The notes under the pieces: model-generated
What the model saw: the letters and a program-made list of their open reading frames with translations, nothing else
What the model was told of the DNA's origin: nothing
Database searches by the model: none
Position numbers and translations under genes: made by a program
In this document: positions 24,332 to 38,660 of the stretch, piece after piece
Layout of the letters: every line of letters starts with the position of its first letter
Numbering within the stretch: the first letter of the stretch is position 1
Source of the DNA: Blasia pusilla
Lineage: Eukaryota > Marchantiophyta > Marchantiopsida > Blasiales
Reading direction: 5' to 3'
NCBI GenBank assembly: GCA_050084515.1
Contig: CM114273.1
Span: 21,328,001 to 21,392,000 of the forward strand
DNA length: 64,000 nucleotides

Positions 24332-27300
24332 TCAGTGAAGACGAGGCGGTCCAGGGAAATGCCTGTTCCCAGATGGAGTCACTCGTCGCCGCTTCTTGTC
24401 TGAATCCTTCTGACAATCTGGAGAGGCAGAAATACAAATCCGGGCAAATGGTCTAATTATCAAAAGTCACGCTTGAAAACGATTCTTCTCTTTTTGCCAT
24501 ATATGACAACCTCGCATACCCCAAAGCCGAAGCTAGTTACAATAATCATATAAGAAAATAAATCCTCGACTGCAGTTGAGATTTGTAACCGGCAACTTAA
24601 GCTTTCAAACAGGTAGTTTCCGCTGCCAAACGGACCTGAATACTCTCCAGTGATGATCTCCAACCCTGGCAAAAGATCTGTGCTGAGCAACATCTCCACA
24701 TCGAACTCCAAATTTGGTGATGAACCCCTTAATAGCCACCACAAAATGCATGAGCACGATCTGATGTTGCTTACACTGTCAGCTCAAGCCCTGCCCAAAG
24801 CTTGGACATGCCTTCAATGTCCAAAATTTCTCGAAAAATGGACCCGGTTCAATTAGGAAGATCCAAAGTGATCCTTTGAATGAGATTCATGGAGTGATGA
24901 CATTCTGACCTGTCAAATTTATAGTCGTAACGTCATGATCACGCAGGATAATAGCATTTTATCAAGTCAAAGCTCTTGATTCCATTATCTAATTGGCGTT
25001 ATATGTAAGCTAGTGACGTTTTCATTACGAGATATTCGCAGTAACCGACCTACGTTAAACAAACACAGGTCGGTTTCTTATTGTTAGCGAATGTACCTGT
25101 TACAACACCTTGGAAGAGGCTCGGAATCAGGTTCAGGCGGTCCTCCACGGCCTAAGCTTGAGTCCATTTGTACCGACTGTTACCCACATGTTTTCACTCG
25201 TTAGCCAGATGTTGGGATCTCGAAACTGAAATGGTACCCAGCTAATAAAAATCCATCCTAGCCCTGGAACCATTACATTATGATGATGGGAAAGAAATAA
25301 TCCAAAATTACATCATGAACTTCTAAGGAAATGGTTCCATGAAAGTCTTATGTATTGCATACCACGGCACACTCAGGTCTCTCGGTATCGGAGTTAGAGA
25401 TTCTCGGTGCTGCTGAATTTTCATTAAAATTCGACGCAATCAACTCGCTACACACTGCTCGTTGCGTAAATCTGTCCCGTGGAAACAGGCGACTTATAGG
25501 GACTGAATATAAACCCTCCCATGGTATACCAGGTCGTCCTTCTACGTAGCTCTCCTGTTGCAACTCCTCTAATGTGTACTGCATGGGGATTCCTAGATCA
25601 ATTTCCGACTCTGATTGCACACAATCATCCGACCGTAGTTCATGGTTTCTCCCGGCAATAATCAAGTCCGCTTTAGAAGTATATACCATTATTATGCCTT
25701 GATCATCTTGTGCTTGTGGCTGACTATCCTCACCCCCTCTTCTTAGGTCATCCTTTGAAGTAGTCCGACAACTCTTGTCTAGTTTGTCCTCCATCCGTTG
25801 CAGCCCCTTGCTTTCTTGACGTATTTTAGTTGACTGGTCAACGGGGGAGGTGAAAGAGTATGCCTTCTCCTGGTGATTGATATCTATATCCCAACTCTTA
25901 CGATCTTGCTGCGTTACTTTCACTGTACTATCAATGGATATTGATTGGTCAAGCCTTGGAGCCAAGTCACAGTTCGATGTTGATGTTCTGTTTCTCACTG
26001 GAATAAGTTAAAGTCACACCTTCCATATTAGAACATCCACTTGAACATCAACATGCTTTTAAATTCTAACATCAGTGTGACTCTGCCACAGATGTTCACA
26101 TTTGGATAGAGAGAATGAAATTTTCGAGCATTTTGATCCAATAAGCTACAAACATGCTGGCATCTCTCATAAGAGTTTTTTTTAAGAAATCAGACACACA
26201 AATTTTCAGTACCAACCCATCAAATCCTTAACACAAATTGCTTTGTCTACTGCAAAATTCTTGGTTCTCTCGCTTTTAAGCTCTTCATTCCTCTTTGTGA
26301 CGAGCTCGATCTGAACTTGTAGGTCTTTCTTCCTGCAAGCACACGTACTTCAGTTACTTAAGAATGGAAGAAAATCGTAAACCATGACCTCTTGGGTCTC
26401 CATAGACAATATATCAGCTCATTCATTCGTCACCTTTTTCCAAGAACGCCGATCCACAGAGAAATCATGCAAACAATTTAGTAATTTCATGGCGTAGGCC
26501 TACCGAATTATATCAACGGCGCATGTACCTGCTAAGTTCTTCAGAATTAGCTTCCAAAAGCTTAAGGTAACTTCCTTCGGAGCTTGAAAGTTTCTCTTCA
26601 TTCTAAATTGTTGAGCACGTGTCAAAGAGGAACTTTAAGTCAAAACAAAGTGGTGATTTATTTACAGATCGTGAGCATGTGACATGGTCTGAAATACATT
26701 TTCAACAAGAGTAGAATCGCCAACGAGGAATTTATCTAAATCGAACTAGTAATCTTACTTCATTAATTTTGTCCACTAAGTTGTGCGTCACATCCTGCAT
26801 ATGCACAAGCTCCTCACGGACGCTCTCGACCACCTCTTCTTGCTGTATTATTCGCACCTGGGATCTCTCGACCACGACCTCCAGGGCCTTTATCTGAGAT
26901 TCAAGAATCTGGCAGAAATCGGGGGCGGCACCGAGGTTTTAGATTACATCTGTCGATGCTCATGAGACAGGAAGTAAATAATACAACAGCCACGACTGGC
27001 CTTTGGACATGAAATTTAGGGTCAGATGCATCATGTTCGCAACTCAAGGATGCGGAGCAAAGATACAGAAGCAATCACCTCGATACTCTCCCTCAATCCT
27101 GAAATTGTATTTTGTTTCGTCTCTATGATCTTCTGAGAGTTAGCTTGTCATGGGCCACAAATTCTTTCAAACTCAGGCTCGAATCATCACTTACAAGCTC
27201 CTTACTCAAAATGCGCACTAAAATTTCCTTTGACAGAATAGGACAGTTCCTGATTTCGAGTCAAAAGACCAAAGAAAGACGGTGGATATTAGTAATAATT

Positions 27301-29556
27301 TCTCCTGTAAATTTCGATCGTTTCTTTGCGACGCCAACCTCTCCTTCAAATCCAGGATTACGCTGTCTTTCAAGATCTGTGACTTCAGACTATCTTCGAG
27401 TTTCTTTTCCAGCGATCTCATTCTTTCTGACCCGTGACAAGTTTCAGGTTTTAGGATCGAACGTACATCTCATTTGAATACATTTGAATCACATAGACTC
27501 GGGTAAAATTCATCCAACGGAGCACTCTATTCCTTTTTTAGGATTATCGGAACTCTTCTTGCACATGTACAACAGGGACAGAAAGGTGACCACCACCCTC
27601 TCACCAACTTTAGAGTCCATAACCATATGGAACTATCCATCTGATTGTATTTTTTAGCCAAGGCCCTAAAAGGAGAAACTCACCTAGAAGTTTGTTATCT
27701 AGGCAGGAGAGGACCTCAAGCTGTGTCTGTAAACGCGTCACTGCAGTTACTCGGCCACAAACATGATTTAGCTTCTCGGGAAGATATCAGGAAGATTCTT
27801 TTAAATTCAAGGACTTACAATCTACAGGTTGTTCAAGATAGAGAATAACATTACTCCTGATCTATCTGATCGTCCTTTGAATTTCTGTGCCCGGTTGAGG
27901 TAAACATAATACATTCATTGACGATCATTCCCAAGGTCATTGACTAAACTTCTCGCTTCAGCTCAATTGAGGTGGCATTTACCTTAGTAGAGATCGTCAA
28001 TTGCGTGGCATAAAGCTCAAGGAAGAGATCTTAAGACGCAATCATGAAACACTGCATTCTATATTCACACTCCATAAGTGGACGTATCTAGAGATGGACT
28101 TAAACAGGTAATTTGGTACGTCCCTGACAGCTATAGATTACAGCGGCCTAATATTTACTAAATTATGGTGAATCATCTCTACGCTACAGTTGGTGATGAC
28201 ACCAATTCGGCGCCAATTGACAACAAACACAAACGTAAGGTGTTACAACGCACTTACACTCTTCCTCCTTCACTTGAATTAGCTCACGAGTCTCACCCAC
28301 TGCCCTCCTAACGGAAATAGACTCCGTTTCCATTGCTTCCACAAGCGCGGAGTGTCTTCTCAGTTTATCCAGAGCTTTATCTAATTCACTTGACGTCTCG
28401 TGTAGTTTGCGCCCGAGTTGATAGTTTACAGCCTTCAAATATATTGAGCAAGGAACTTCATAATTCAGCGTAGGTTGGTCAGAAAGGTAAGTGATCAGTT
28501 GAGGTTGTTACTCCGGGAGATAAAGAAATCTAATCCACGTTATATGTTTTCACTAACGTACGCAAGAAAAAAAAAATCGAACTTATTAGGTTACAAGCAT
28601 CGAACCTTATAATGGCGAAGGCTGTCAAGGCTACCTACTTACCTTTAATTGCTCCATTTCTGAGTTTCTAGACTGAAGTAGGAACTTCAATTGTTGTTGA
28701 AAGGTTTTTCCCGTGAGTCTTAGACCAGATGCTTCGTGGCTCATTTCTTTGATCTGATCATACAACTTCAATCGTCACGACAAAGTCTTGTCACTTGATT
28801 TTCAAATTGGAAGCAATGAAACATTTTCCCAGCAAGACCAGAGTGACGAAAATAGTGACATGAAACTATAACTTATTTCTTCCTAGCTGAGCGGTATATT
28901 AGCCATGCTGGTTGCAATTTCCCTTCACGAAAAAAGTAGAACTACTTAACAGTCTCGTCTAACTTTTGACGATAATCATTGGCTGCAGCGAGCCGGTCCT
29001 GGAAATCTGCTCGCTCTCTACCACGTTCCGCATCAAGTAAGCTTTGCTTCTGCATCGACTCACACCAAGAGAATATTCGCGCGTTACTTTCAATATTGAT
29101 CGAGATGAGATAGCGATTGAAATACAAATTAAGTGTGAGAATGTGTGAAATCCATATGCATGTGAGAACGCGAAGAAAAGAGGCTGCTAACCTCTACGGT
29201 GTAGCTACAAAGAAGTTGCCGCCCCCTAACCATAGAGCTCTGGCTGTACTCCTATCAATGCGAAAAAGCACGTTTAACGGTGATTACAGATGTCTGGGAA
29301 AAAAAGAAAAACCAGGCTTGAGTTTGAGGAAAGTAAACCTCGACTAGTCGATGCACTTGTTTTTGAGCGGACGATTCCTGATCCTGTGGCCCCGCATCGT
29401 TATGTGTCCCGTGAGATCAATTGAAACACTTGCGTGTTAACAATAGTCATTTTTTCAACATAATGCAAATCTGAACATGATAAAGTGATTACTGTCCCTC
29501 CGTGAGATTGGTAAGAGGCATGACTTTCAATATTGATCGGTTTGTTTGCAGATTCA
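24332..29556 (-). CDS. Multi-exon coiled-coil protein, function unknown
   Basis: Short exons on the minus strand splice in phase into a heptad-rich protein: 29556-29493, 29383-29339, 29049-28951, 28753-28643, 28432-28258, 28029-27983, 27774-27684, 27426-about 27290, 27217-27195, 27132-27079, 26908-26759, 26602-26529, 26332-26217 and 25997-25348 (216 codons to a stop). Typical stretches are FQDRLAAANDYRQKLDET, SSELDKALDKLRRHSALVEA, LEKKLEDSLKSQILKDS and VESVREELVHMQDVTHNLV. The donor of the 27426 exon is not certain. A further terminal exon is possible at 24417-24332 (DSDKKRRRVTPSG, an NLS-like cluster) if the 25348 exon is spliced near GTATGC. The 5' end is missing: at least one more upstream exon is needed. 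The long Glu/Lys/Gln-rich coiled coil suggests a structural, cytoskeletal or chromosomal scaffold, but I do not recognise the family. The many phase-consistent junctions make the gene itself convincing. Confidence 0.75.
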
Positions 29557-32500
29557 CTGTTGAGATCGAGCCTTTTTAGTTAAGTCGTAGATCTCATATG
29601 CGTACCGCTCACAGCGAAAACAGGACGATTGATTCCAAACGATCAAGAGAACAGGTCTCAGAGCATCCGTCTTTACACAGTAGATGAAGAACGGAAAAGC
29701 ATAAACTGTCCAGTCTCAATGGCCCAAAGGAATCTGACTCTTGGCGTTATTCTAAACACTGATAGGAGAACCTGTCACAAATCAACCATGCCATTGAAAC
29801 GATAAAAGCATTGCAACCGAAGACTCATACTGAGAATGTCTGACACGTGATAGGATTACCCGTAGTATTTTGAACTCAGATAGTAGATTATGCAATCTGA
29901 ACCTGACTTTAGAAAAAGAGATGTCCGATGAATGGTCCACTTCGACCTGCCAAGAACATAGAGCACTTTCATTCGTCTATACAAAATGAGCGGTTAAATT
30001 CTCCACTGTGCAAGATGTTAGTCTCCCAATGATTACTTCGAGTAAGGCATTTCTGCTATCGCTTGCTGGAAAGTATCAAGTGTCTCGGCAAGACGTTTCT
30101 TTACATATATTTGACTCAGAGGCCTTTCCTAACATAGTTTGGAAGGGTGAAGGCAAAAGTAAACTTCTTGGAGCATGGACATTTTGTTGAAGGAATGAGG
30201 GGGTATGAGTTCAACATTGCCATGATTAGATCTGCTGATAATCGAACTTGCTCTTAGCACCTTTGTCCAGAAGCACAGCAGACTACATCTGGTTGCGGCA
30301 CTGTTAAAGACATCAGTAGCTATTCAAATCAATACTTTGGAGGGCCCGTTGAGATTGACCTGATCGTCCGATTGCATGTCCCTTCCTGAAAGATTGCACC
30401 CTGGACACTCTTTGGAGATTGTGGACTTTCATGCCACCAGATTGCACTGGATGGCCTTTACAACGACGCAGAATTCGATCGAAAAATTCGTTGGAAGTTT
30501 GGATGTACGTAAAATCTAAGATTTCCCCTGCCTTGAGTTCCCGCGGACTTGCACTTGAGGCTATCGGGTGTGGATACTCCGAACACTGTCAGTCGCTAGA
30601 GACATCCTTTGAGGACTTGGTAAACTATTGAAAGTCAACGTCACTTGCACGGGGTCAAGACATACGCGTATCTGAGTAGATTCGAAATTACTCTTCCGCG
30701 ACACAGGCAATCTTGCTCTGCACTCCGTTAGACTCATCCGGTTTGAGGTTTTGTCTTTTTCAATATCTCTCTACCGTATACAGGTTCCAAAGATAGATGG
30801 TAGGTGACTGCAAGCAATCCACATCCGGTGAAATGCATAGCCGCTTGAGTTGCATCCGATGTTGGCCCGCCATCAATCATCCACCACATAAATTGGTCCT
30901 CCCTGGGTTAGGCTCTAACTTGATCTTTCGGAATTCTATCACTTGACGTCAGCCCACGATTTATACTACACAACTTTAAACAAACGATGATGGCGCCTGC
31001 AAGCGGGACGACGCCATACCATCGTCTGTGACCACCTTCATTCGCTGTTAGGAAGAAGGCTCCTTAATTCAAGAGTGTACCCTCTGTCTGTGAACTCTAT
31101 ACGAAATTTTCGCATTGGCTATGTCATCGACAGCGTGTCACAAAAGGCGCGATGCAGAGTGAGTATGCGCATCGATGAAGGTGTCTTTTTCTTACTATCA
31201 AGCACGAGAAGTTCAGGATTGAGCGAGACACTAGTCCGCCCTATGCAGCCGGCGAACACCGTTGACTTCCAACCATGTTGAGCTACCGTCAAAACCGAAG
31301 CCTGCATGAAAAGCCATCTCATCCACAGCAACTTAATTGTATTTCCATTAGCCCTCGTTCAATGTTCCCTTTTTCCCCAACATTGCTTCACGTCAACATT
31401 CGATCATGCTAGCGGTCTAGAATCTCCACCTATCTTGTTTCTTCATCAATTCATCAAAAGCCTTGAGACCAGGAAAAAATTATTCTGAATCCACTCGACA
31501 TTCATTGACGCTTAGAAGTTCCTACCATTGGATTTTACCTATTCCATGATCCTAAACGGTTCAAGATTTCACTCAATACGAATCGTTGCTACACATCAAA
31601 TCATCTCTCAGCTGAAAGCGACCACGCACTTAACTGCCGATCAACTTAATGTAGGTCGTTGCAATGGTAGTTGTATGCCTCTCGCAATGCCACGGGCTTA
31701 TATTTTCCACCATCTAGACCACGTACCTTACTTGATGACTACTCCACAGCTCTCTGCTCCTCTGACGCGATCAACAATCTCAAAATGAAATTAAGAGGCA
31801 GGTCCGTTTAACTCCATCAAATTGATTCAGCTTCAACCAATCATTCGCCTTCCACTACACTTCCACGGTTTCTAAGTCGCGCTAAGAAACCACGCCACGC
31901 AGAAACAGCAATCTTCGATCTCGACTTCTCCCCCCTGGAACGAGAGCCCCATGAAACAACAATCCTCCTGTTCACGAATTGCTCGCTCCTCTGTGCTAAT
32001 CCAATCCCTGTCTCCCCGCACTCATAAATTTCAGGAGTGGGCGCGGTCGCCATGCTTCATGTATGCCACATGAAGCATACGTACGTTTTAATTCAAATCA
32101 ACTTCGTAAAAGAACACGTGCTATGCAGTACGAAAACGGCAGGAGGCAATTATAAGTAGACAATTTTCATAATTATCGGGCAGAGGCAATTGGAAGGAAA
32201 TAAATTTGAAGTTATTATGATTTAATGTAAGGTAGATGAAGGGTTATGAGAGTGTTTGGTTAGTAATTATTCTAATTTCTTATAATTTCTTACGGCCTTG
32301 ACATATATGTCTTCTTTTGTCCTCCAACACATGTTTGGTAATTTAATAATATTTCCCCCTCTCAAGGTCCCACACTGGTTTCTTTTCATATATGTCCCAG
32401 GGATGGACGTTTGCGGACATGGCATCCTAGTCTCACGCACTGATCTTTACATAACTGAGCTCCCCCATGTTGTGGCATGAAGGCGGATGTGTGAGGGGGG

Positions 32501-34354
32501 AGGGTGAGGCGCGGGAAGGTAGGTTGGGGCCAAGGCATGCAAGCGCGGGTGGGCCGACGAAAGGCGGGACTAGGAGTGAGACCCAAGAAGGGAAGGGTGT
32601 GGGAAGAACCGGGAAGTGAGAGGGTGCGTGGGCCGAAATGTGAAGGAGAGGTTAGGATAGTTGTGTTTGAAGATAGGTTTCTCGGGAAAGGATGTGGAGG
32701 AAGAGTTTAGGATAATTGAAAAGAGGTGGGTGAATATATTGGGATTATGATAAAAAAAATAAAATTTGAGATGTGTTTATTATTCGAGTTTGTTTGATCA
32801 TATTGGTAAATGGAGATAGATGAGGAAAAAGGGAGAAAATCGGATTTCCCATGATTCCATTTTCTCTTATATAAACTTGATCCTTTGTAGTTTTCTCATA
32901 ATCCTACTTCTCTCTCCTTCTCTCCACTTCTTTGTCTAATCTTTTTTCCCCATAGAGAATTGAACTTGGTAAGAAATAATGTGTTTTGCCACTAGATAAT
33001 CTGGTTAATATTAATGTATCTCGATTATCGAAGTAAGCAGATTGATCTTCCTTATTCCTTGTAAATAAGGAATAATTCTAAGGTTGCCCTCGGAACATTC
33101 ATAGCTAATATTAGTTATAATTTGCATTTATTTCATAAGTTGATATATTTGATTATTGTGTCTATGCAATCGTTGTGAATTACCCAATTTTTTGGGGGTG
33201 GGATTTAGTCATGATCAAAGCCAAAGAACTCCACTAGATCCTGAAGGAGTATATATTGGGAAGAAATACATATGGATAATGGAACATAAAGTAGATGGCA
33301 ACGTAAATATTTTTCTTATGCATTAAAAATATATCATAGCATACATATGTGAGATCATTTCACATGGGAGAGGATAAAGACAAGAAACAAGAATATAAAC
33401 ACTCATCCATCTTGTAAAACTATGCCCGAAGGTGCTTCCTAATACAACCAAATCTTTAAAATAAGGCACTTGCGAGAAATGGAAAGAGAATGGAAGTGAC
33501 ATTATTGAATGAAGTGGAAGAGATCACACCATTCCAATCACATTCGCAAGAGACGAGAAATAGTGATTTTTTTGTACAATGTAGACGGGGTTTTGGACAT
33601 GACACCGAATGGCAACGGAACAAATGCGAGGGAAAAGTTGAGCTAACTCAATCGGGTGGCACCAAATGGAAGCAAACTTGTTTGAGAAACTCTACTAGCC
33701 AAAGAGATGGGGAATGTAAGGAAAATGGTTGATTTGTGCTTAGGCACCACATTCACTGTAGATTGTATCATGTCCACTTCAAGTCTTTAGTAAGATGTTC
33801 GAATCAATGGACACAAAGGGGGAATCCCAAATAGCTAAATGTTTGGCTAACAAACATATAAGGGACCATCATATGCATAGATCCAAGGAATGTGTTGCAG
33901 CTTGTCACAAACAACACTAGCAATGAGTGAGATTAGGGAAATTTATGAAAGCAAAGTTTCCTCACATACTTTATCATGAATGTATATCACATTATCTTGA
34001 TCTTATATGCAACAAATGGGGTTAGTGTCCTTGGATGGAGAGAATTTTGGGATAAGCTCGCAAGACTATAGTATTCATGAAGATAAGAACTTGGATGATG
34101 GACAAATTCATACAAACTAACCCACTGAAGATGATTATTAATTCTAACTAACATATGCTTTGTCACAAACTTTATAGTATTTGTATATGTCTTAAAATCG
34201 AGGGTAGATGATTGATGTTACGTTTGCAAAAAATTCCTTCAGGGAATATTTCAATGGGAGGGATATAAGGCCATGCATACAAAATTTTAATTGCAAGTTT
34301 TATGTAATCAAGAGAGGTTTCCCAAGAGCCTTGGGAAGAGACCAAGATAAGTAT
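29557..34354. other. Mostly non-coding stretch upstream of the coiled-coil gene
   Basis: It probably includes undetected 5' exons and the promoter of the coiled-coil gene. One candidate minus-strand exon lies near 30,400-30,600 (SSASPRELKAGEILDFT). A short minus frame with a natural ATG (32,053-31,841, MATAPTPEIYECGETGIG) could be a 5' exon or a chance ORF. Bases 32,200-33,480 are AT-rich apart from a purine-rich block at 32,480-32,700. No recognisable gene lies in 33,480-34,350. Confidence 0.35.
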
Positions 34355-34640
34355 CACTAGAAGAAAAACACGGCTTTTAAGACTAAGATTTGTATGACTG
34401 GCGTTCGTCATGACTGCAACGTATGACTAGATTTTCTCTCAGTCATTCTTTAGTCATATGTTAATAAAAAGTACAGAAAATTTAGTCATTTATAAATATG
34501 ACTTGGTCATAAAACTATATCGGAATATGACTAAGTCATATCCAAACATTTCCTAGGACTTAGATAGTCATTTTAAACGATGAGTGAGTAACGAGATGTT
34601 ATGACTCTATTGTAGAACAAAATATTTAGTATAGAAATTA
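34355..34640 (+). repeat. CACTA-type terminus with subterminal repeats
   Basis: At 34355 the sequence CACTAGAAGAAAAACACGG closely resembles the CACTACAAGAAAAA terminus of plant CACTA (En/Spm) elements. The next ~250 bases are dense in TATGACT/AGTCATA words in both orientations, including a perfect TATGACTAAGTCATA palindrome near 34,526-34,541. Such clustered short repeats are the subterminal transposase-binding arrays of these elements. A matching opposite end was not found. It may belong to the TNP2-type gene at 41.5-44.8 kb or be a separate non-autonomous fragment. Confidence 0.55.
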
Positions 34641-34886
34641 ATCTTTGAAAAAAATTAATTTTGATAATTATTTTTTATTCCTACAAGAGTCTCATAGGAT
34701 TATATCCAAAGTAGGTTTGGAAAGTTCAATATTTTGGGGAAAGTGAATTTCCAATTTGATCATGTAGAAATATCTTTTACCATGTACCACATTTTTACCT
34801 AAACCCTTTGCATTGACCTATCCTTGGATTTTTCCACCTAGCGAAACCCGTTGTCAATTTTCTTAAGGCAAGGAGACTCTTCAGCG

Positions 34887-35150
34887 TGAGAGGGAAGAGG
34901 GGGTTCTAAGTAATCTGTTTAGGGATCAAGGAGTGCCTACACGTAGCTACAGCGCAGGAATCACAAGAGATCGAGGCTCAGATAGAGGCGAGTAGTCACG
35001 TAGATGCACTGTGTACATAGTGGGAAAGAGTGGGCTCAAGGTAGTCTGTTTAGGGATCAAGGAATGCCTCCACGTACGACAAGGCGGGAATCACAGCAGA
35101 TCGAAGCTTTGAGATAGCAGGCACGCAGTGTGTATGCATTGGGGAAGAGC
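34887..35150. repeat. Tandem direct repeat, two ~130-bp units
   Basis: Both units contain GTCTGTTTAGGGATCAAGGA (first copy AATCTGTTTAGGG), then TGCCT.CACGTA, GGAATCACA.AGATCGA and CTGTGTAC/CAGTGTGTA in order. Units lie at about 34,890-35,020 and 35,021-35,150. Divergence is roughly one base in seven by eye. Confidence 0.75.
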
Positions 35151-37871
35151 ACTCGTCGTTCTCGTTCAAGGAACAAAAAGACCACGGAAGAGCCTTGTGA
35201 GTACGAGAGAGAGGAAGAGCCTTAGTGAGTGTCGAAGATAAGAAGAGCACTAAAAGTTTCTAGTGAAGATTGAGAGGTCAAGGGCAACTGTATGAATTGA
35301 AGAGAACCACAATGAAGGGGCAAGGAAGACCGTCGAAGCTAACGTTGGAGTCATGAGATTGAGGAGTATGAGGGATTGAGGCGCCAATATAGTACAGTGC
35401 ACGAGGTATCAAGGATTGTTTGTTGTTACAATAGGAAGATTGAGCTTCACAAAGTTGGCTTCGTAGCAGTTCAACATAATTTCTGGACACTGAAAGTGAG
35501 TTTTCTTACCTCCCTCTCTATCTATTGTTCAAATGTCAAAGGGTTTCTCCAATTTTGATTGTACTTTGATCTCCGCGGCAGGCTTCTAGAGCAATCGCGG
35601 AAGTTTGGCTCTTGCAACTCTACCATGCACATGGCCCAATGAATATTATCCAACTATATGAGTGTGTCAGGCATGTCCAGGTCTTAGAGTTGCCATAAGA
35701 TACTGCTGTAATTGGCGTGCAATACAAAGAAGAAACGACAACTTGAGAGAACATTTCAGTTCCGAAAAAATCCTACAAATATACAAAGACTACATTTCAC
35801 GTTTTATATTCCATTGGCATGTAGCTCTACAGTGCACATGTCCAAATCCGAATCCTAGAACTTCCAATGTTGTCGAGCTTCTGGAGACGCAAGTAGGAAA
35901 TTTCTCTCAGGCCAAACAGATCTTATTGCCGTCATTGGCAAGCCTTCCAGAAAGGAAAGGTTAGATGCATATACATGTGCCAAATGAATCTAAGAAAAGT
36001 GCAAGGTTATTGAATCACCTAGCAGAGGAAAGGAGTCCTCATGAGCATTAAGGATATATAACAGTGTACACCCAGGGAGTTAAGTTTGCTGATCACAACG
36101 AGTGTAAGTGAACATGGCTACAATCAATTATGTAAGTTCACGTTAATCGTAGATGTGGTAATCGGCAGATTGATGGTCCAGGGCTTCGTGCCTCACCTCA
36201 AGACTTGAAGGTTGAGGATGTTTGGCACTTTAATATCTTATGCTCATGCATGAAATCTTCCGAGTGTATGATCTTTCTTACTTTCTTGAACTTTTCCAAG
36301 AATATTCAAAGCGCGGTTCTCCATGATGGGCGGAGAGAAGCCCAATTTTGAGGCTCCTACTTCCATCTGAAAACCTCTCTTCTGAGTTGGCTGGGAAGGT
36401 ATGAACGGCATCTTGATGGAGAGGTTCTACAATAAGTGATTAAAAAAGAAAAAACTTGACAGGATAGCATACGTCAAAGCACTCCAAGATCTCTTGCCAA
36501 TAGAGCATCGCATTGGTCCTAGTTATTTCTCTCATTACTCCTTTTCCTCACCTTGTGGTGGACCGGGGCAGAATAATGAGGATTCATCTGATAGCACTAC
36601 TCATGGTGGACAGGTTTTACTCCCAACATGTTGCACCCATGAAATCTCCCAAATTCCAGCTTTAGGAAGGATTCTAGGATCTTAAGAAAGTCCTCACAAC
36701 CAGAAGCTCCCGTTTCTTTCTTGTTTGAGGGACGTTCAAAGTGCCAAGTTCACTCGTAAAGCGTAGAACTGGCAAGTTTTCGGAACACATCAAAAGAGGA
36801 GGCCTTCAACTTGAGCTCGAAGTCTCTCTACATGGAGAGGAGACTCAAGACTGATTTATAAAATCAGCCTTAATAGTACTATGTGAGTACTCTCTCTGTC
36901 ATAATAGCAGTGGAGCAAACAACAACACTTCCTTTCTATTCTGCCACAGACTTAATTTCTTGTATTTCAGATTTCAATCTTGAGTAGTGGCTTGAGATTG
37001 AAATTCATACTCCCTTATTTTTTACTCAACTATTACGCGATGAGTTTCTGACTTATTGGTTGTTTCTTTGATTTTAATAAAGATCAGATTGCCTCTCATT
37101 TGATTTTTCAATGCTCTAAAAATTTGAGGATGATGGCAATAACAATACATAACTAGTGACTAATTCCTTTCCACATGAATAGGAGAGCTTGTGCAACACT
37201 CAAAGTCAACAGATTGCACAATTTAAGTAAATTTCATTAGTAGGATTTTCACATGAAACCCTTGGACCTCAACTGCCACATATTAATAGAACCTTAAACC
37301 CATGATCATTTTTTAGTGTTGTGAAGGGGAAGATTCTTCCTATTGCATCACATCTAACTAGTGTACAGCCAATGGTTTGATGACTTGTTATCTTCATTGC
37401 TACTATTATCGTGATTGTTGTTGTTGTTGCTACTATTGTCGCTAGTGCTTCCGTGATTATTGTTGTTGTTGCTGCTGCTACTACTTCCGTGATTGTTTCT
37501 TGTTGAATTGCTTCAGTCCATTATAGGCTGAATCTCATGAAAACCTGAAGCGCAAAAGTAGTAGTGAAGAGTCAAGGATAGCACTCCATTGTAAGGGTCT
37601 AATCCAATGTGCCATTGTCTCTCAGAGAGTATTCAAGTTGGGGAACACAAAGCAAGAGTTCAGACGCATACATCGGGTATCCGCTTCATCGCACAAACAG
37701 CAAAGGTATTCTACAATAAGGTGTTGGTTTTCTCTTTAAGGATGAATCCAAGTTCTCATGTGCGCAAGGGAGGTAGGCCTCCACAACAACAACAGTTACC
37801 TTCTATGGAGGAGCATTGGGATGATCTACCTATTCAACTCTATGCTCACTTGCAAGGTAGACCAAGAATGC
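35151..37871. other. Repeat-rich non-coding stretch
   Basis: No supported gene. A TTG/CTG-type trinucleotide tract with interruptions occurs at 37,390-37,510. A short plus-strand frame at 37,740-37,885 (PQQQQLPSMEEHWDDL) has no recognisable domain. Confidence 0.35.
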
Positions 37872-38654
37872 CTATTTTGGTTTAAAAATAGACTGAACAT
37901 GAATTTTAAATTGTTGTAGCTGAATGAGATTATCTGCTAGAATAGCAAGATCATCTACATATACATAAATTAGGAGTAATTGATCTGTAGAAGATCGTTT
38001 GTGATACAAACAAGGATCATAAGTACTTCTAAGAAAACCTGCAGAAGTTAAATATCCATCCATCTTTTGATACCAAGCTCGGGAGGATTGCTTCAAGCCA
38101 TAAAGAGCTTTCTTCAGAATACATACCTATGGACCTTGATCAGTTACCTCAAAACTGGGAGGTTGATGCATGTATATGGTTTCTTGTAGATCATCATGAA
38201 GAAAAGCAGTCTTGACATCCATTTGATGTAGTTTAGTGTTGCAAACAGCAACAATGGAAAGCAGCATCTGGAGAGAAGTGATATTTATGACAAGAGAAAA
38301 TGTTTCTTTGTAATCAATTCCTTCTTTCTGTGAATAACCTTTGGCTACCAACTTGGCTTTGTACTTGAGAATACTTCTTGCAGAAGATCGTTTGATCTTA
38401 AAAACCCATTTACAAGAGGCTTTATTGGTCATATCAATGGATGACTTGCGCTTTTTAGGATTTGTCACAAGAATCCAAGTTTTGTTTTCATGAAGAGGGG
38501 CAATTTCAGCTTCTATAGCAGCTTGGCATTCATGAGAATCTGGTCTAGAGAGGGTTTCTGTGCAGTAATTGTCTACTTCCTCGAGGCACGAGTCTGGATG
38601 ATGGCTAGAGACAAGATAGTCTGTGACCAAGTGGCCAAGTAGCCAAGTGACCAA
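37872..38654 (-). pseudogene. Ty1/copia reverse transcriptase fragment (copia-C)
   Basis: Minus-strand copia RT: NKTWILVTNPKKRKS, CKWVFKIKRS, YKAKLVAKGYSQKEGIDYKE, KLHQMDVKTAFLHDDL, then after one in-frame stop at about 38,127 KKALYGLKQSSRAWY and the catalytic LIYVYVDDLAIL. It stops abruptly just after the YVDD block, so RNase H and the 3' LTR are missing. Integrase and gag are not found upstream. It is a truncated insert inside the presumed CACTA region. Confidence 0.88.
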
Positions 38655-38660
38655 GTGGCT
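38626..38660. repeat. Short minisatellite
   Basis: Four degenerate 9-10-bp units of the type CCAAGTGG/CCAAGTAG/CCAAGTGA follow one another. They overlap the upstream end of the copia RT fragment and may mark the breakpoint. Confidence 0.6.
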
